Shown one piece after another: positions 1-6,370 of a stretch of DNA of 7,296 bases. The DNA comes from Thermoplasmata archaeon (GTDB lineage: Archaea > Thermoplasmatota > Thermoplasmata > SG8-5 > JAGLSY01), in assembly GCA_023137005.1 (NCBI GenBank), contig JAGLQE010000261.1, forward strand, positions 1-7,296, given 5' to 3'. The notes below the pieces were generated by a model, which saw nothing but the letters and a program-made list of their open reading frames with translations, was not told the DNA's origin and did no database searches. Made by a program: the position numbers and the translations under genes. Position 1 is the stretch's first letter. Each line of letters opens with the position of its first letter.

Positions 1-23
1 AATTGGTGGAGAGAATGATCGTA

Positions 24-1001
24 TCAAGTATTGATCTTCAAGGCATCTTCAAGGCGACTCAGGGTCTTCATTCGGGCATTTATCTTCTCGATCCCGACCT
101 TTTCATCGATCTTCAAAAACTCCGCTTCCAGATATATGATATCGTCATCATTGAGATATCTCATCGTAAAGGGGAAGAAAATATCATCCTCCCGGGCCTT
201 ATGATTCCTTATCAGTTCAACATACTGGTCAATATATTTTTTCAATTTCTTTATGTCAAATTCTCCACCAGGATTCCTGGCCTTAATAGTATTCTGCATA
301 TTGACAAGGAGTTTCTTGATGATCTCATGCTCCTTCATTATCTGATCCAGAGATGATCGAGTGAATAGTTCAGAGGTCTTGCCATGTTCCAACTTGGCCC
401 TTTCAATGAACCTTTCGATGTAGAAGTCCTCTTTGCTTTCATGTACCTGAAAGGTCAAGATAAAAGCAGATGAAGTAGCCCATAATATCAATTTTTCAGG
501 GATTGGGCGTGCCTCACTCAACATATTGGAGGTCATTTCCATTATCCCATTGACACGGCTCACCAATTCATGCTCCTTTTCTAGAATATCCATGATATCG
601 GAGCTATCAGGCTTCTTATCCTCCCGCGCCTCATGGATCTGTTTACCGATGGCCAGTCTAGCTAGCACTACGGATTTATTATACGGCTTCAACATGAAAT
701 CGTCAATTCCAGCCTCCATGGCCTCCACCATGTCTCGCTTTTTGGATCTTCCAGTGGTCAGGATCAAATAGGACTTCCTATGCCTCATGATATCTGTATC
801 TCGTATATCACTAGCAAGATCTATACCGTTCATATCCGGGAGTGTCCAGTCTATGAAAACAATATCAAATACATCCTTTCTGTATTTATCCAAACCAGTC
901 TTTCCATCCTTAGCAGACATTACCTCATGACCCACTTTGGTCAATATCGCCCCCAGCTTATCAAGCGAAGGCTCATAATCTTCAACTATCAAAATTTTCA
1001 T
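24..1001 (-). CDS. Receiver (REC)-hemerythrin HHE fusion protein, canonical copy
   Basis: This is a 325-residue two-domain protein. Residues 1-120 form a CheY-like receiver with the full active site: acidic pair E7/D8, phospho-acceptor D51 in DWTLPDMNG, switch T82/T83 and K105 in LKP. Residues from about 135 to 280 form a hemerythrin-like HHE four-helix domain. Its predicted di-iron ligands are H144, H187, E191, H225, H267 and E271, and the H-x3-E spacing and overall order match the YtfE/RIC type. There is no DNA-binding domain, so the HHE domain would be the output or a second sensory input (O2, NO or iron chemistry is inferred). The start is set at MKIL because GAGGTG lies 5 nt upstream; an in-frame ATG seven codons earlier would place that ribosome site inside the gene. 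A close paralogue lies immediately upstream. No histidine kinase is in the window. The protein is probably soluble, with no membrane segment seen. Confidence 0.9.
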   Translation of the reverse strand: MKILIVEDYEPSLDKLGAILTKVGHEVMSAKDGKTGLDKYRKDVFDIVFIDWTLPDMNGIDLASDIRDTDIMRHRKSYLILTTGRSKKRDMVEAMEAGIDDFMLKPYNKSVVLARLAIGKQIHEAREDKKPDSSDIMDILEKEHELVSRVNGIMEMTSNMLSEARPIPEKLILWATSSAFILTFQVHESKEDFYIERFIERAKLEHGKTSELFTRSSLDQIMKEHEIIKKLLVNMQNTIKARNPGGEFDIKKLKKYIDQYVELIRNHKAREDDIFFPFTMRYLNDDDIIYLEAEFLKIDEKVGIEKINARMKTLSRLEDALKINT

Positions 1002-1005
1002 TCTT

Positions 1006-1011
1006 ACACCT
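1006..1011 (-). promoter_or_regulatory. Ribosome binding site that fixes the start of the first REC-HHE gene
   Basis: On the minus strand GAGGTG lies 5 nt before the ATG at 1001. It matches the archaeal anti-SD complement closely and argues against the in-frame ATG at 1022. Confidence 0.75.
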
Positions 1012-1013
1012 CG

Positions 1014-1025
1014 AATTAACAATAG
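1014..1025 (-). repeat. Shared upstream element, copy 1 (AATTAACAATAG on the plus strand)
   Basis: These 12 bases recur exactly at 3701-3712. In both places CCTCG follows on the minus-strand downstream side, with a single-base indel between the copies (CCTCG-AATT against CCTCGGAATT). Both copies lie directly upstream of a leftward start codon. The element could be an initiator or regulator site; this is inference. Confidence 0.5.
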
Positions 1026-1041
1026 TTAAAGTGTTTATTAA

Positions 1042-1050
1042 CCTTATACC
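1042..1050 (-). promoter_or_regulatory. Candidate archaeal TATA box for the first REC-HHE gene
   Basis: The minus strand reads GGTATAAGG, centred about 45 nt before the ATG. A start site about 25 nt downstream would give a short leader carrying the GAGGTG site. A second AT-rich stretch (TTAATAAAC, about 1032-1040) is an alternative box. The paralogue has the same TATAAGG core at nearly the same distance. Confidence 0.45.
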
Positions 1051-1082
1051 CTAATTGTGACTGGAGATCGACATATAGATGA

Positions 1083-1100
1083 ACTGCGAGGTTCCGCAAT
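1083..1100 (-). terminator. Possible hairpin downstream of the second REC-HHE gene
   Basis: The minus strand can fold ATTGCGG-AACC-TCGCAGT, a 7-bp stem including two G-U pairs, about 13 nt after the stop codon. It is not followed by a strong T run, so a terminator role is weakly supported. Confidence 0.25.
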
Positions 1101-1112
1101 ACCATATCTGCA

Positions 1113-2096
1113 TCAATGGGCCTTCATCTTCAATGCTTTCTCAATATCGGCTATGGCATATATCCGAGATTCTATTTTATCATGACCTATCTCGGTCTCC
1201 AATTCCTTGAAGAATAGCAGCAACTTGGTCTCATCCTCTTCTGTGATATATCCCTGAGTGAAGGGGAAGAACAATTCTCCCTCCCGTGATGCATGGCTCC
1301 TCACCAGGATTATGTATCTATCTATCAATATCTTCAACTTTTTAACATCAAGCCTGCCAGTGACCTCACGTGCTATTATGGTATTTTGCATATTGGTCAC
1401 AAGTTCCTCGATGAGCTCATGCTCCTTCATTATCTGAGCCAGGGATGAGCGGCTGATCAATTCCGAGGTCCGACCAGGTGTTTCCTTTGCTCTCTTTTTG
1501 AACAGCTCTATGTAGTATTCCTCCTTTTTTTGATGGAGCTGGAAATCAAGAAGGAAGGCTGTCGATGTGCACCATCTCAATAGCTTTTCAGGGATGGGTC
1601 TATCCTCTTCAAGCATATTGGATGTCATTTCCATTATGCCCGTAACTCTTTGGACAAGTTCATGCTCTTTTTCCATTATCTCTATGGGGTTTGGTTTATC
1701 TGTTATTCTGCATGATATCCGGGAACCCAGGACAAGTTTACCTATCTCTATCCTGGCCTTCACAACATTCATCCCAAGGGGCTTTAGCACAAAATCATCA
1801 ACACCTGCATCTATCGCCTCTGAGAGATCCCTGCGCTTTGACTTGGTAGTGGTCATTATCAGGTAGGATCTATGCTGTCTAAGAGTGTCTATATCCCTTA
1901 TATCACTGCATAGTCTACAGCCGTCCGTTTCTTTCAATGTCCAGTCTATGAACACTATCTCATATCTGCTTTTTCTGTATTTGGCCATCGCGCTCTTTCC
2001 GTCTCGTACGGAAACAACTTCATGTCCTATCTTAGTTAAAATGGCCCCCAGCTTGTCAAGCGATGTCTTATTATTATCTGCAATTAATATCTTCAT
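1113..2096 (-). CDS. Receiver-hemerythrin HHE fusion protein, divergent paralogue
   Basis: This 327-residue paralogue of the neighbouring downstream gene is about 60% identical over the first 120 residues by hand alignment. The receiver keeps D51, T82/T83 and K105. The second acidic residue of the metal pocket is Asn (D7/N8), the usual Pro after DWTL is Lys (K55), and a C60-x-x-C63 pair occurs that the paralogue lacks. The HHE domain is intact: H145, H188, E192, H226, H268 and E272. Phosphorylation may therefore be altered while iron binding is kept; this is inference. The start is chosen at MKIL to match the paralogue, with GGGGAAGAG just upstream. ATGs at 2111 and 2120 are in frame, but the TATA box predicts a transcript start near 2111, which fits the shorter form. 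Confidence 0.88.
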   Translation of the reverse strand: MKILIADNNKTSLDKLGAILTKIGHEVVSVRDGKSAMAKYRKSRYEIVFIDWTLKETDGCRLCSDIRDIDTLRQHRSYLIMTTTKSKRRDLSEAIDAGVDDFVLKPLGMNVVKARIEIGKLVLGSRISCRITDKPNPIEIMEKEHELVQRVTGIMEMTSNMLEEDRPIPEKLLRWCTSTAFLLDFQLHQKKEEYYIELFKKRAKETPGRTSELISRSSLAQIMKEHELIEELVTNMQNTIIAREVTGRLDVKKLKILIDRYIILVRSHASREGELFFPFTQGYITEEDETKLLLFFKELETEIGHDKIESRIYAIADIEKALKMKAH

Positions 2097-2131
2097 ATTA
2101 CTCTTCCCCATTAATAACAATGGTCAGGAAC

Positions 2132-2139
2132 CCTTATAA
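2132..2139 (-). promoter_or_regulatory. Candidate archaeal TATA box for the second REC-HHE gene
   Basis: The minus strand reads TTATAAGG, centred about 40 nt before the ATG at 2096. The core is the same as at the first REC-HHE gene, suggesting that each paralogue has its own promoter rather than sharing one operon promoter. Confidence 0.5.
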
Positions 2140-2247
2140 CATTTGTCCTAACAAATTCGCATTATTTGGGGTGAGAATATGATCATGATGAGGTTTACCC
2201 AGAGGTAGAGATATACACTTGATAGAGAATCATCTAATGACAGTGAT

Positions 2248-3294
2248 TCAACAGCAATTGACAGCTCTGTGAATGGCCAATATGTCTATGAGGAGAGCGA
2301 AGCCCGTCTCCATCTGCCCGGCTCCTGGACCCTGAATGGTCACATCACCTGATAGATCACAGCTGAATGTGAGAGCATTGATGGCCCCGCCGACCCCTGC
2401 CAGAGGATCACTGAGTGGCATCTTGACAGGCTTGACATAGGCGATGATGTTCCCACCTTCTTTTCTTGTGGAGCCAATGAGCTTGTACCTCATGCCTTCA
2501 GCAGCAGCGGCCTTGATCATATCAGAGGTAATGCCAGTTATTCCTTCCCTCTCTATGTCTGCCTCTGTCACATTTCCACCGAGAACGATATTGGACAATT
2601 GCATGACCTTGGCCAGTGCATCATATCCCTCAACATCACCTGTTGGATCAGCCTCTGCATAGCCTAATTTCTGTGCAAGTGCCAGTGCATCCTCGTAGGC
2701 CATGTCGTCCTCCTCCATTTTGGTGAGGATGAAATTCGTGGTCCCGTTGAGAATTCCCTTGACCTCGATGACATCGTTTCCAGCCAGGCAGAATTCCATG
2801 AGATTGAATATAGGAGTGCCGGACATAACAGCTCCCTCATACCTGAACTGGACATTATTCTGATCGGCCAGTGCCTCCAATTCCCTGAAGAAAAGAGCCA
2901 CCGGGCCCTTATTCGTGGTAACAACGTGCTTGCCGGTACCCAGTGCCTCCCTGACATGGGATGTGGCTGGCTCGCCTGTTTTAATGTCCGTGAACGATGC
3001 TTCCGCGATTATATGGGCGCCGGACTGCCTGATGGTCTCTATTGGCTCCAGGCCAGTGATGGCACCAGGAGCTTCGAATCCATCAACCTTACCTGTGGAC
3101 TCCATGTGCTTGATAAGGGCATCGAGATCAATTCCTTCCTTTACAAGGATCGAGCCCTTGAACTTGTCCGAAATGGCCACCACTTCGGCTTCAAAGCCAT
3201 AGTTATTTCTCAAGAAAACTTTCTTGTCTCTCAATATCTTCATAAGCCCCTGGCCTACAACGCCGCATCCGATTATCGCTATCTTTAGAGTCAT
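2248..3294 (-). CDS. hom: Homoserine dehydrogenase
   Basis: This enzyme reduces aspartate-4-semialdehyde to homoserine with NAD(P)H, the branch step toward threonine and methionine. It is a 348-residue cytosolic protein of the short type. The N-terminal Rossmann fold shows G9-C-G11-V-V-G14, followed by TTNKGP with K129. The family signature runs from A207 to K229 in exact spacing (G211, D216-P217, D220, G223, D225, K229). The catalytic set E214, D220, D225 and K229 aligns with the known residues of the yeast enzyme. The C-terminal GPGAG (322-326) closes the nucleotide site. There is no fused aspartate kinase and no ACT domain, so classical allosteric threonine control within this chain is not expected. 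The ATG at 3294 has a weak AAGGT site upstream. The gene stands alone, with non-coding DNA on both sides. Confidence 0.95.
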   Translation of the reverse strand: MTLKIAIIGCGVVGQGLMKILRDKKVFLRNNYGFEAEVVAISDKFKGSILVKEGIDLDALIKHMESTGKVDGFEAPGAITGLEPIETIRQSGAHIIAEASFTDIKTGEPATSHVREALGTGKHVVTTNKGPVALFFRELEALADQNNVQFRYEGAVMSGTPIFNLMEFCLAGNDVIEVKGILNGTTNFILTKMEEDDMAYEDALALAQKLGYAEADPTGDVEGYDALAKVMQLSNIVLGGNVTEADIEREGITGITSDMIKAAAAEGMRYKLIGSTRKEGGNIIAYVKPVKMPLSDPLAGVGGAINALTFSCDLSGDVTIQGPGAGQMETGFALLIDILAIHRAVNCC

Positions 3295-3325
3295 ATTACT
3301 ACCTTGGAGACAGGAAAGGATGATG

Positions 3326-3341
3326 GGTAATTAAAATTACC
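3326..3341. promoter_or_regulatory. 16-bp palindrome over the predicted hom promoter
   Basis: GGTAATT-AA-AATTACC has perfect 7-bp arms. Its AT-rich centre lies about 39 nt before the hom ATG, where the TATA boxes of the other genes also sit. It could be the TATA region itself overlapped by an operator for a dimeric repressor. The operator role is inferred. Confidence 0.4.
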
Positions 3342-3434
3342 TTTAATAGCCCAAGTTTGACATTCGGTATCTATGATAGAAGAAGCATTTGATTAGCCAA
3401 ATGCTGAAATGTCAAATTTGGGTCAACTATTGAG
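3342..3434. repeat. Nested inverted repeat, possible structured RNA or miniature element
   Basis: Outer arms 3350-3364 and 3408-3422 pair over 15 positions; position 3355/3417 is G-U if transcribed rightward and an A-C mismatch if leftward. The stem continues after a 4-nt bulge (3423-3426) with 3342-3349 against 3427-3434, including two G-U pairs. Inside is a perfect 8-bp hairpin, AGCATTTG / CAAATGCT, at 3384-3391 and 3398-3405 with a 6-nt loop. A weak TCTA/TAGA pair lies at about 3370-3380. It occupies most of the region between hom and the small gene. It could be an RNA, a hom leader element, a terminator or a MITE-like remnant; none is established. Confidence 0.5.
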
Positions 3435-3458
3435 AATTGGAGAGTTTATTTTATGAGA

Positions 3459-3689
3459 TCAGGATGCGACTTCCACCAGGAAGGCTTTGGCAAAGGCCAG
3501 TGTGGCATCTGCATCTGCATGATCATCAAGGTTATTCAGGAAGGACTTCAGGTAAAGCATACCCATATCCGAAAGGTTATTGGAACCCTCCATAACTAGT
3601 GTGTGATAGCGTCTCCTGTCCATACGATCTCTATAAATATCTAAAAGAGCAAGGCTGTCATCCCATCCATAATAATCGCCCCGGATCAT
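3459..3689 (-). CDS. Small hypothetical protein, about 76 residues
   Basis: I do not recognise this protein. It is acidic and probably mostly helical, beginning MIRGDYYGWDD. It has a basic patch (RDRMDRRRYH), an aspartate-rich stretch near the C-terminus (DDHADADAT), no cysteines, no signal peptide and no membrane segment. Two consecutive ATGs (3692 and 3689) are possible starts. The GAGG site lies 2 nt from the first and 5 nt from the second, so the second is preferred. Support for a real gene comes from a strong TATA-like box, the ribosome site, and a promoter-proximal element shared with the first REC-HHE gene. The next gene downstream (hom) is 164 bp away. Co-regulation with the REC-HHE gene is inferred. 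Confidence 0.6.
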   Translation of the reverse strand: MIRGDYYGWDDSLALLDIYRDRMDRRRYHTLVMEGSNNLSDMGMLYLKSFLNNLDDHADADATLAFAKAFLVEVAS

Positions 3690-3700
3690 CATCGCCTCGG

Positions 3701-3712
3701 AATTAACAATAG
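3701..3712 (-). repeat. Shared upstream element, copy 2 (AATTAACAATAG on the plus strand)
   Basis: This is identical to 1014-1025, with the same adjoining CCTCG core. It lies between the TATA-like box and the start codon of the small gene. Confidence 0.5.
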
Positions 3713-3713
3713 C

Positions 3714-3721
3714 ATATATAA
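3714..3721 (-). promoter_or_regulatory. TATA box of the small hypothetical gene
   Basis: The minus strand reads TTATATAT within AGTATTATATATGCT, the best TATA match in the window. It is centred about 26 nt before the first ATG, which predicts a leaderless or nearly leaderless transcript despite the GAGG site. Confidence 0.55.
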
Positions 3722-3769
3722 TACTGTGTGTTGAGACTTTGCTATTCTGTTAGTATTGTACATAATTAG

Positions 3770-3782
3770 TGAACAAAAGATA
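3770..3782 (-). terminator. Possible U-rich terminator after the 2H-phosphoesterase gene
   Basis: About 40 nt past the stop, the minus strand carries a T-rich run (ATCTTTTGTT). Archaeal termination often uses such tracts without a hairpin. Support is weak. Confidence 0.25.
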
Positions 3783-3818
3783 ATGTTTGCTGAAATTGAT
3801 GTGGATTTTACTGTTTAA

Positions 3819-4514
3819 TCACAATAGATCATAGGTCTCGATCATCTCGAAAACCGGATACTCACCATCCATGTGAACAATGACCAGATCAACAGATTTT
3901 ACTTCGGTGGTACCGAGAATTTTGTCCCTGCATTCCTTTTCCTCTATATATCTGGCAAGCTGTCCCATATCTTCCGAGGAGCTGAATCTAGATATTGAAA
4001 CATGGGGCATGAAATTGGGATGATCACGGTTCTCCCGCTTTCTAACATTTGGAATACCCAATGTAGCATTGTTGAGCTGACCAAAGGCTCCATCATCCTT
4101 CACCTGAAGGAAAGACACTAGGGGGACAATGTTCACTCCATACAAGGTTATATCAAATTTCTTGAATGATGAGAATGCATCAATCGCATTCTCTGCAATT
4201 TGAACTACTTCATCCATCGTGTAGTCATCAGCATATGTCTTTGGCTCATTGATGAAGCCCAGGACCTTGATGGTAATGTGTAGGTATTCTCTTGGAAATG
4301 GATCATAAAATTCGAAGGAGCTTAGGTCGTCCTGGACCTCTTTGATACTATCCATTAATTCCTCATCATCCAACCTGAACAAGAAAGCTGGATGCAGGCT
4401 CCTGCCCTTTGTAAAATCATTGTCTGTTCCGCCTTTGGTGATCACTGACTTGATATCAAATCGCCTTGCCCAAATGTTTTCATAATATTCTTCGATATTC
4501 TCTATTCCACCCAT
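3819..4514 (-). CDS. 2H phosphoesterase family protein (2'-5' RNA ligase-like)
   Basis: This is a 231-residue protein with the two hallmark catalytic motifs of the 2H superfamily: H79-I-T81 (LHITIKVLGF) and H171-V-S173 (PHVSISRF). They sit about 90 residues apart, as in LigT/CPDase-like folds. Members hydrolyse or form 2'-5' or cyclic phosphodiester bonds in RNA or nucleotides; the actual substrate here cannot be read from sequence. Residues 1-40 are a less typical N-terminal extension. The start is taken at the ATG 4 nt after the aldehyde ferredoxin oxidoreductase stop codon, suggesting translational coupling in one operon. An in-frame ATG at 4565 would overlap that gene by 47 bp and adds only a basic, low-complexity stretch. 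No strong ribosome site is seen. Confidence 0.8.
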   Translation of the reverse strand: MGGIENIEEYYENIWARRFDIKSVITKGGTDNDFTKGRSLHPAFLFRLDDEELMDSIKEVQDDLSSFEFYDPFPREYLHITIKVLGFINEPKTYADDYTMDEVVQIAENAIDAFSSFKKFDITLYGVNIVPLVSFLQVKDDGAFGQLNNATLGIPNVRKRENRDHPNFMPHVSISRFSSSEDMGQLARYIEEKECRDKILGTTEVKSVDLVIVHMDGEYPVFEMIETYDLL

Positions 4515-4518
4515 TAGC

Positions 4519-6288
4519 TCAGAGCCCCATCCTATCCATGGTCTCCTTGGTCGGCTTACCTTCACTGTCCCAGCCCCGTACCTTGTAATAATCCTGAAGG
4601 TGAGCCTCGAAGAATTCCCTTGGTATCTTCTTGCCGTTCATGAGACCTGCAAAGCTCTCTTCCTCATGGAATCTTCCGGGTAAAACATCATCCGCGTGAG
4701 CCCTGCCAGTCTTCATATTGTAAGCTCTGGCAAGGTGATGGACCCTTTCTCCGATGGCAAGCAGACTTTCCTTCGTGGCCCCGATACCGGTGGCGGCCTC
4801 CAGAAGGGGAGCCAGGCGGTCAAGGCCATAGGGAACGAAATCACACACTATCAGGCAATTACGAACATTGACATCATCCTGACCAGCCGCGATGTAGACT
4901 GGTAGGGTTTCCATATCCAGGTTCCCGGCCATCTCGTCCGAGCAACTCCACAATCTTGTATGGCTGGCAAAATCAGAGGTTGCCAATGCTAGGGCCATGG
5001 AATAACTACCTAGCGGGTTCACTCCGGAGAGTTCCATTCCAGCCACCTGAATAGCAAAATATTCACTCCCCTTACCTATCTTCTGTGAGGCGATCCTGGA
5101 ACCTTCGGCCAGTATGTCACCGACGCCCTCTCTGAAAGCTATTCTTCGGATGGTCTCGTGAAGGCTTTCAATGCTTCCGAATTTGATCGCTTTATTATCT
5201 GCATCTGATAATAGGCCTTTGCTCGCGGCCTCCATGGCGAAGGAGATAGTAACACCGGCGGAGATCGTATCCAGTCCCAGATCGTCGCACAGGTAATTTG
5301 CCTTGGCCACTGCCTTGGCATCTCCGATCTCACATCCCGAACCCAGATAGGCCGTGGTCTCGTATTCCGGGCCTTCGAACTCATAGCCATCCCATTTGGC
5401 GACCTTGGAGCATTGAATGGCGCAATTGAAGCAGCCAGTATTCTTCCATCCACCCAGCTCCTTCTCCATTGCCTCGGAAGTGATCTTCTCATATTCATCG
5501 AATTGCCCCTTCTGGAAATTACGAGTTGGCAGGAAGTGACCGTCCTCATGGCCCATCCTCACCCACATCATGGTTCCCAGGGCGTATCGTTTATTCCTGC
5601 CAGGATTGTTCAGAACATCTTTTGTGAGGGCCTTTGACAACTCCCTGAACTTTGCTGGATCATGATAATTTGTAGGTTCCTTTCCCTCGATAACAAGGGC
5701 TTTCAGGTTCTTGGAGCCCATGACCGCACCTGCACCACCGCGGCCGAACTGCCGTGATTTATCGGTGCTGATACAAGCGAATTTTACCAGATTCTCTCCA
5801 CCCGGGCCAATACTGGCTATCTGCGAATCAGGGTAAACTTTCTTGATCTCATCCTCGGTCTCGAAACAACCTTTACCCCAGAGGTTTCCCGCATCCAGGA
5901 TCTCGATCCCTTCGGGTGAGACATGGATGTATACCGGGCTATTTGCCTTGCCCTTGATAATAATATAGTCATAGCCAGCACCCTTGATGGCCGTGCCGTA
6001 CTTTCCGCCAGCGTGTGAATCCAGGAATCCGCCAGTTAACGGAGAGCGAGTTACCAGGCATGAGCGATTGGACGTGGTCATGCTCGTTCCCGTGAGTGGG
6101 CCAGTGAGGAATATCAGGGGGTTGGCGGGGTCAAAGGGTTCGACGATCTTGTGCTTGCTCAACAGGGCCAGGCCCAGGCCCTTACCGCCAACAAACTTTT
6201 CAAAAAGTGATATGTCTGGCTCTCCAGTTCTGACCGTGCCAGTTCCAAGGTCGATCTCCAAGTATTTGTTCTGATAACAAGTATCCAT
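4519..6288 (-). CDS. aor: Aldehyde ferredoxin oxidoreductase (tungstopterin enzyme)
   Basis: This 589-residue enzyme oxidises aldehydes to carboxylic acids and passes electrons to ferredoxin. It is typical of anaerobic peptide- or amino-acid-fermenting archaea. The N-terminal pterin-binding domain shows GGKGLG (35-40), TGPLTGTSMTTSNRS (62-76), GGFLDSHAGGKYG and GRGGAGAVMGSKNLKA (182-197). The [4Fe-4S] ligands are C286, C289, C293 and the distant C482 (VCDF). GPEYE (306-310) and the closing GWDSEGKPT...LGL are family hallmarks, and length is normal. The start is the ATG at 6288: GGAGTG lies 5 nt upstream, whereas the in-frame GTG at 6294 would overlap that site. AOR, FOR or another subfamily cannot be settled by eye, although the length is close to AOR/FOR. 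The gene is coupled to the 2H-phosphoesterase gene downstream. Confidence 0.93.
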   Translation of the reverse strand: MDTCYQNKYLEIDLGTGTVRTGEPDISLFEKFVGGKGLGLALLSKHKIVEPFDPANPLIFLTGPLTGTSMTTSNRSCLVTRSPLTGGFLDSHAGGKYGTAIKGAGYDYIIIKGKANSPVYIHVSPEGIEILDAGNLWGKGCFETEDEIKKVYPDSQIASIGPGGENLVKFACISTDKSRQFGRGGAGAVMGSKNLKALVIEGKEPTNYHDPAKFRELSKALTKDVLNNPGRNKRYALGTMMWVRMGHEDGHFLPTRNFQKGQFDEYEKITSEAMEKELGGWKNTGCFNCAIQCSKVAKWDGYEFEGPEYETTAYLGSGCEIGDAKAVAKANYLCDDLGLDTISAGVTISFAMEAASKGLLSDADNKAIKFGSIESLHETIRRIAFREGVGDILAEGSRIASQKIGKGSEYFAIQVAGMELSGVNPLGSYSMALALATSDFASHTRLWSCSDEMAGNLDMETLPVYIAAGQDDVNVRNCLIVCDFVPYGLDRLAPLLEAATGIGATKESLLAIGERVHHLARAYNMKTGRAHADDVLPGRFHEEESFAGLMNGKKIPREFFEAHLQDYYKVRGWDSEGKPTKETMDRMGL

Positions 6289-6293
6289 CTGCA

Positions 6294-6299
6294 CACTCC
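6294..6299 (-). promoter_or_regulatory. Ribosome binding site deciding the aor start
   Basis: On the minus strand GGAGTG ends 5 nt before the ATG at 6288. It overlaps the alternative in-frame GTG (6292-6294), which makes that codon an unlikely start. Confidence 0.65.
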
Positions 6300-6321
6300 C
6301 GGTTCCTGAAAGGGGATGGGA

Positions 6322-6331
6322 TAGTTAAATC
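6322..6331 (-). promoter_or_regulatory. Weak candidate TATA region for the aor operon
   Basis: The minus strand reads GATTTAACTA about 38 nt before the ATG, a spacing similar to the other leftward genes here. An alternative AT-rich box (GATATAC) lies further upstream, near 6350. Confidence 0.3.
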
Positions 6332-6349
6332 TTATCTTGAAGAGGATGT

Positions 6350-6361
6350 ATATCACGATAT
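6350..6361. promoter_or_regulatory. Inverted repeat in the divergent aor/isochorismatase promoter region
   Basis: ATATC-AC-GATAT is a 12-bp inverted repeat about midway between the two divergent start regions. It could be an operator acting on both promoters. The arms are short and AT-rich, so chance is possible. Confidence 0.25.
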
Positions 6362-6370
6362 CCGCAAACC

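Noticed and set aside
1002..1022. Upstream in-frame ATG of the first REC-HHE gene
   Set aside because: The GAGGTG ribosome site would fall inside the coding region, and receiver domains normally begin at the MKIL strand.
2179..2190. Overlapping short palindromes (ATGATCAT and neighbours) between hom and the second REC-HHE gene
   Set aside because: They are short and AT-rich, and sit upstream of the TATA box without a matching partner; chance is the simplest explanation.
2926..3288. Open frame of 120 codons on the plus strand inside hom
   Set aside because: It is fully antisense to a homoserine dehydrogenase with all its family motifs, has no protein-like features and no promoter. It is a shadow frame.
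4515..4565. Upstream ATG extending the 2H-phosphoesterase gene
   Set aside because: It would overlap aor by 47 bp. The added residues are basic and unlike the family, and the ATG at 4514 lies just after the aor stop in a typical coupled position.
5139..5549. Open frame of 136 codons on the minus strand inside aor
   Set aside because: It overlaps the aor frame, which carries the iron-sulphur cysteines in this stretch; its composition is rich in Arg, Pro and Ser, as is typical of an out-of-frame read.
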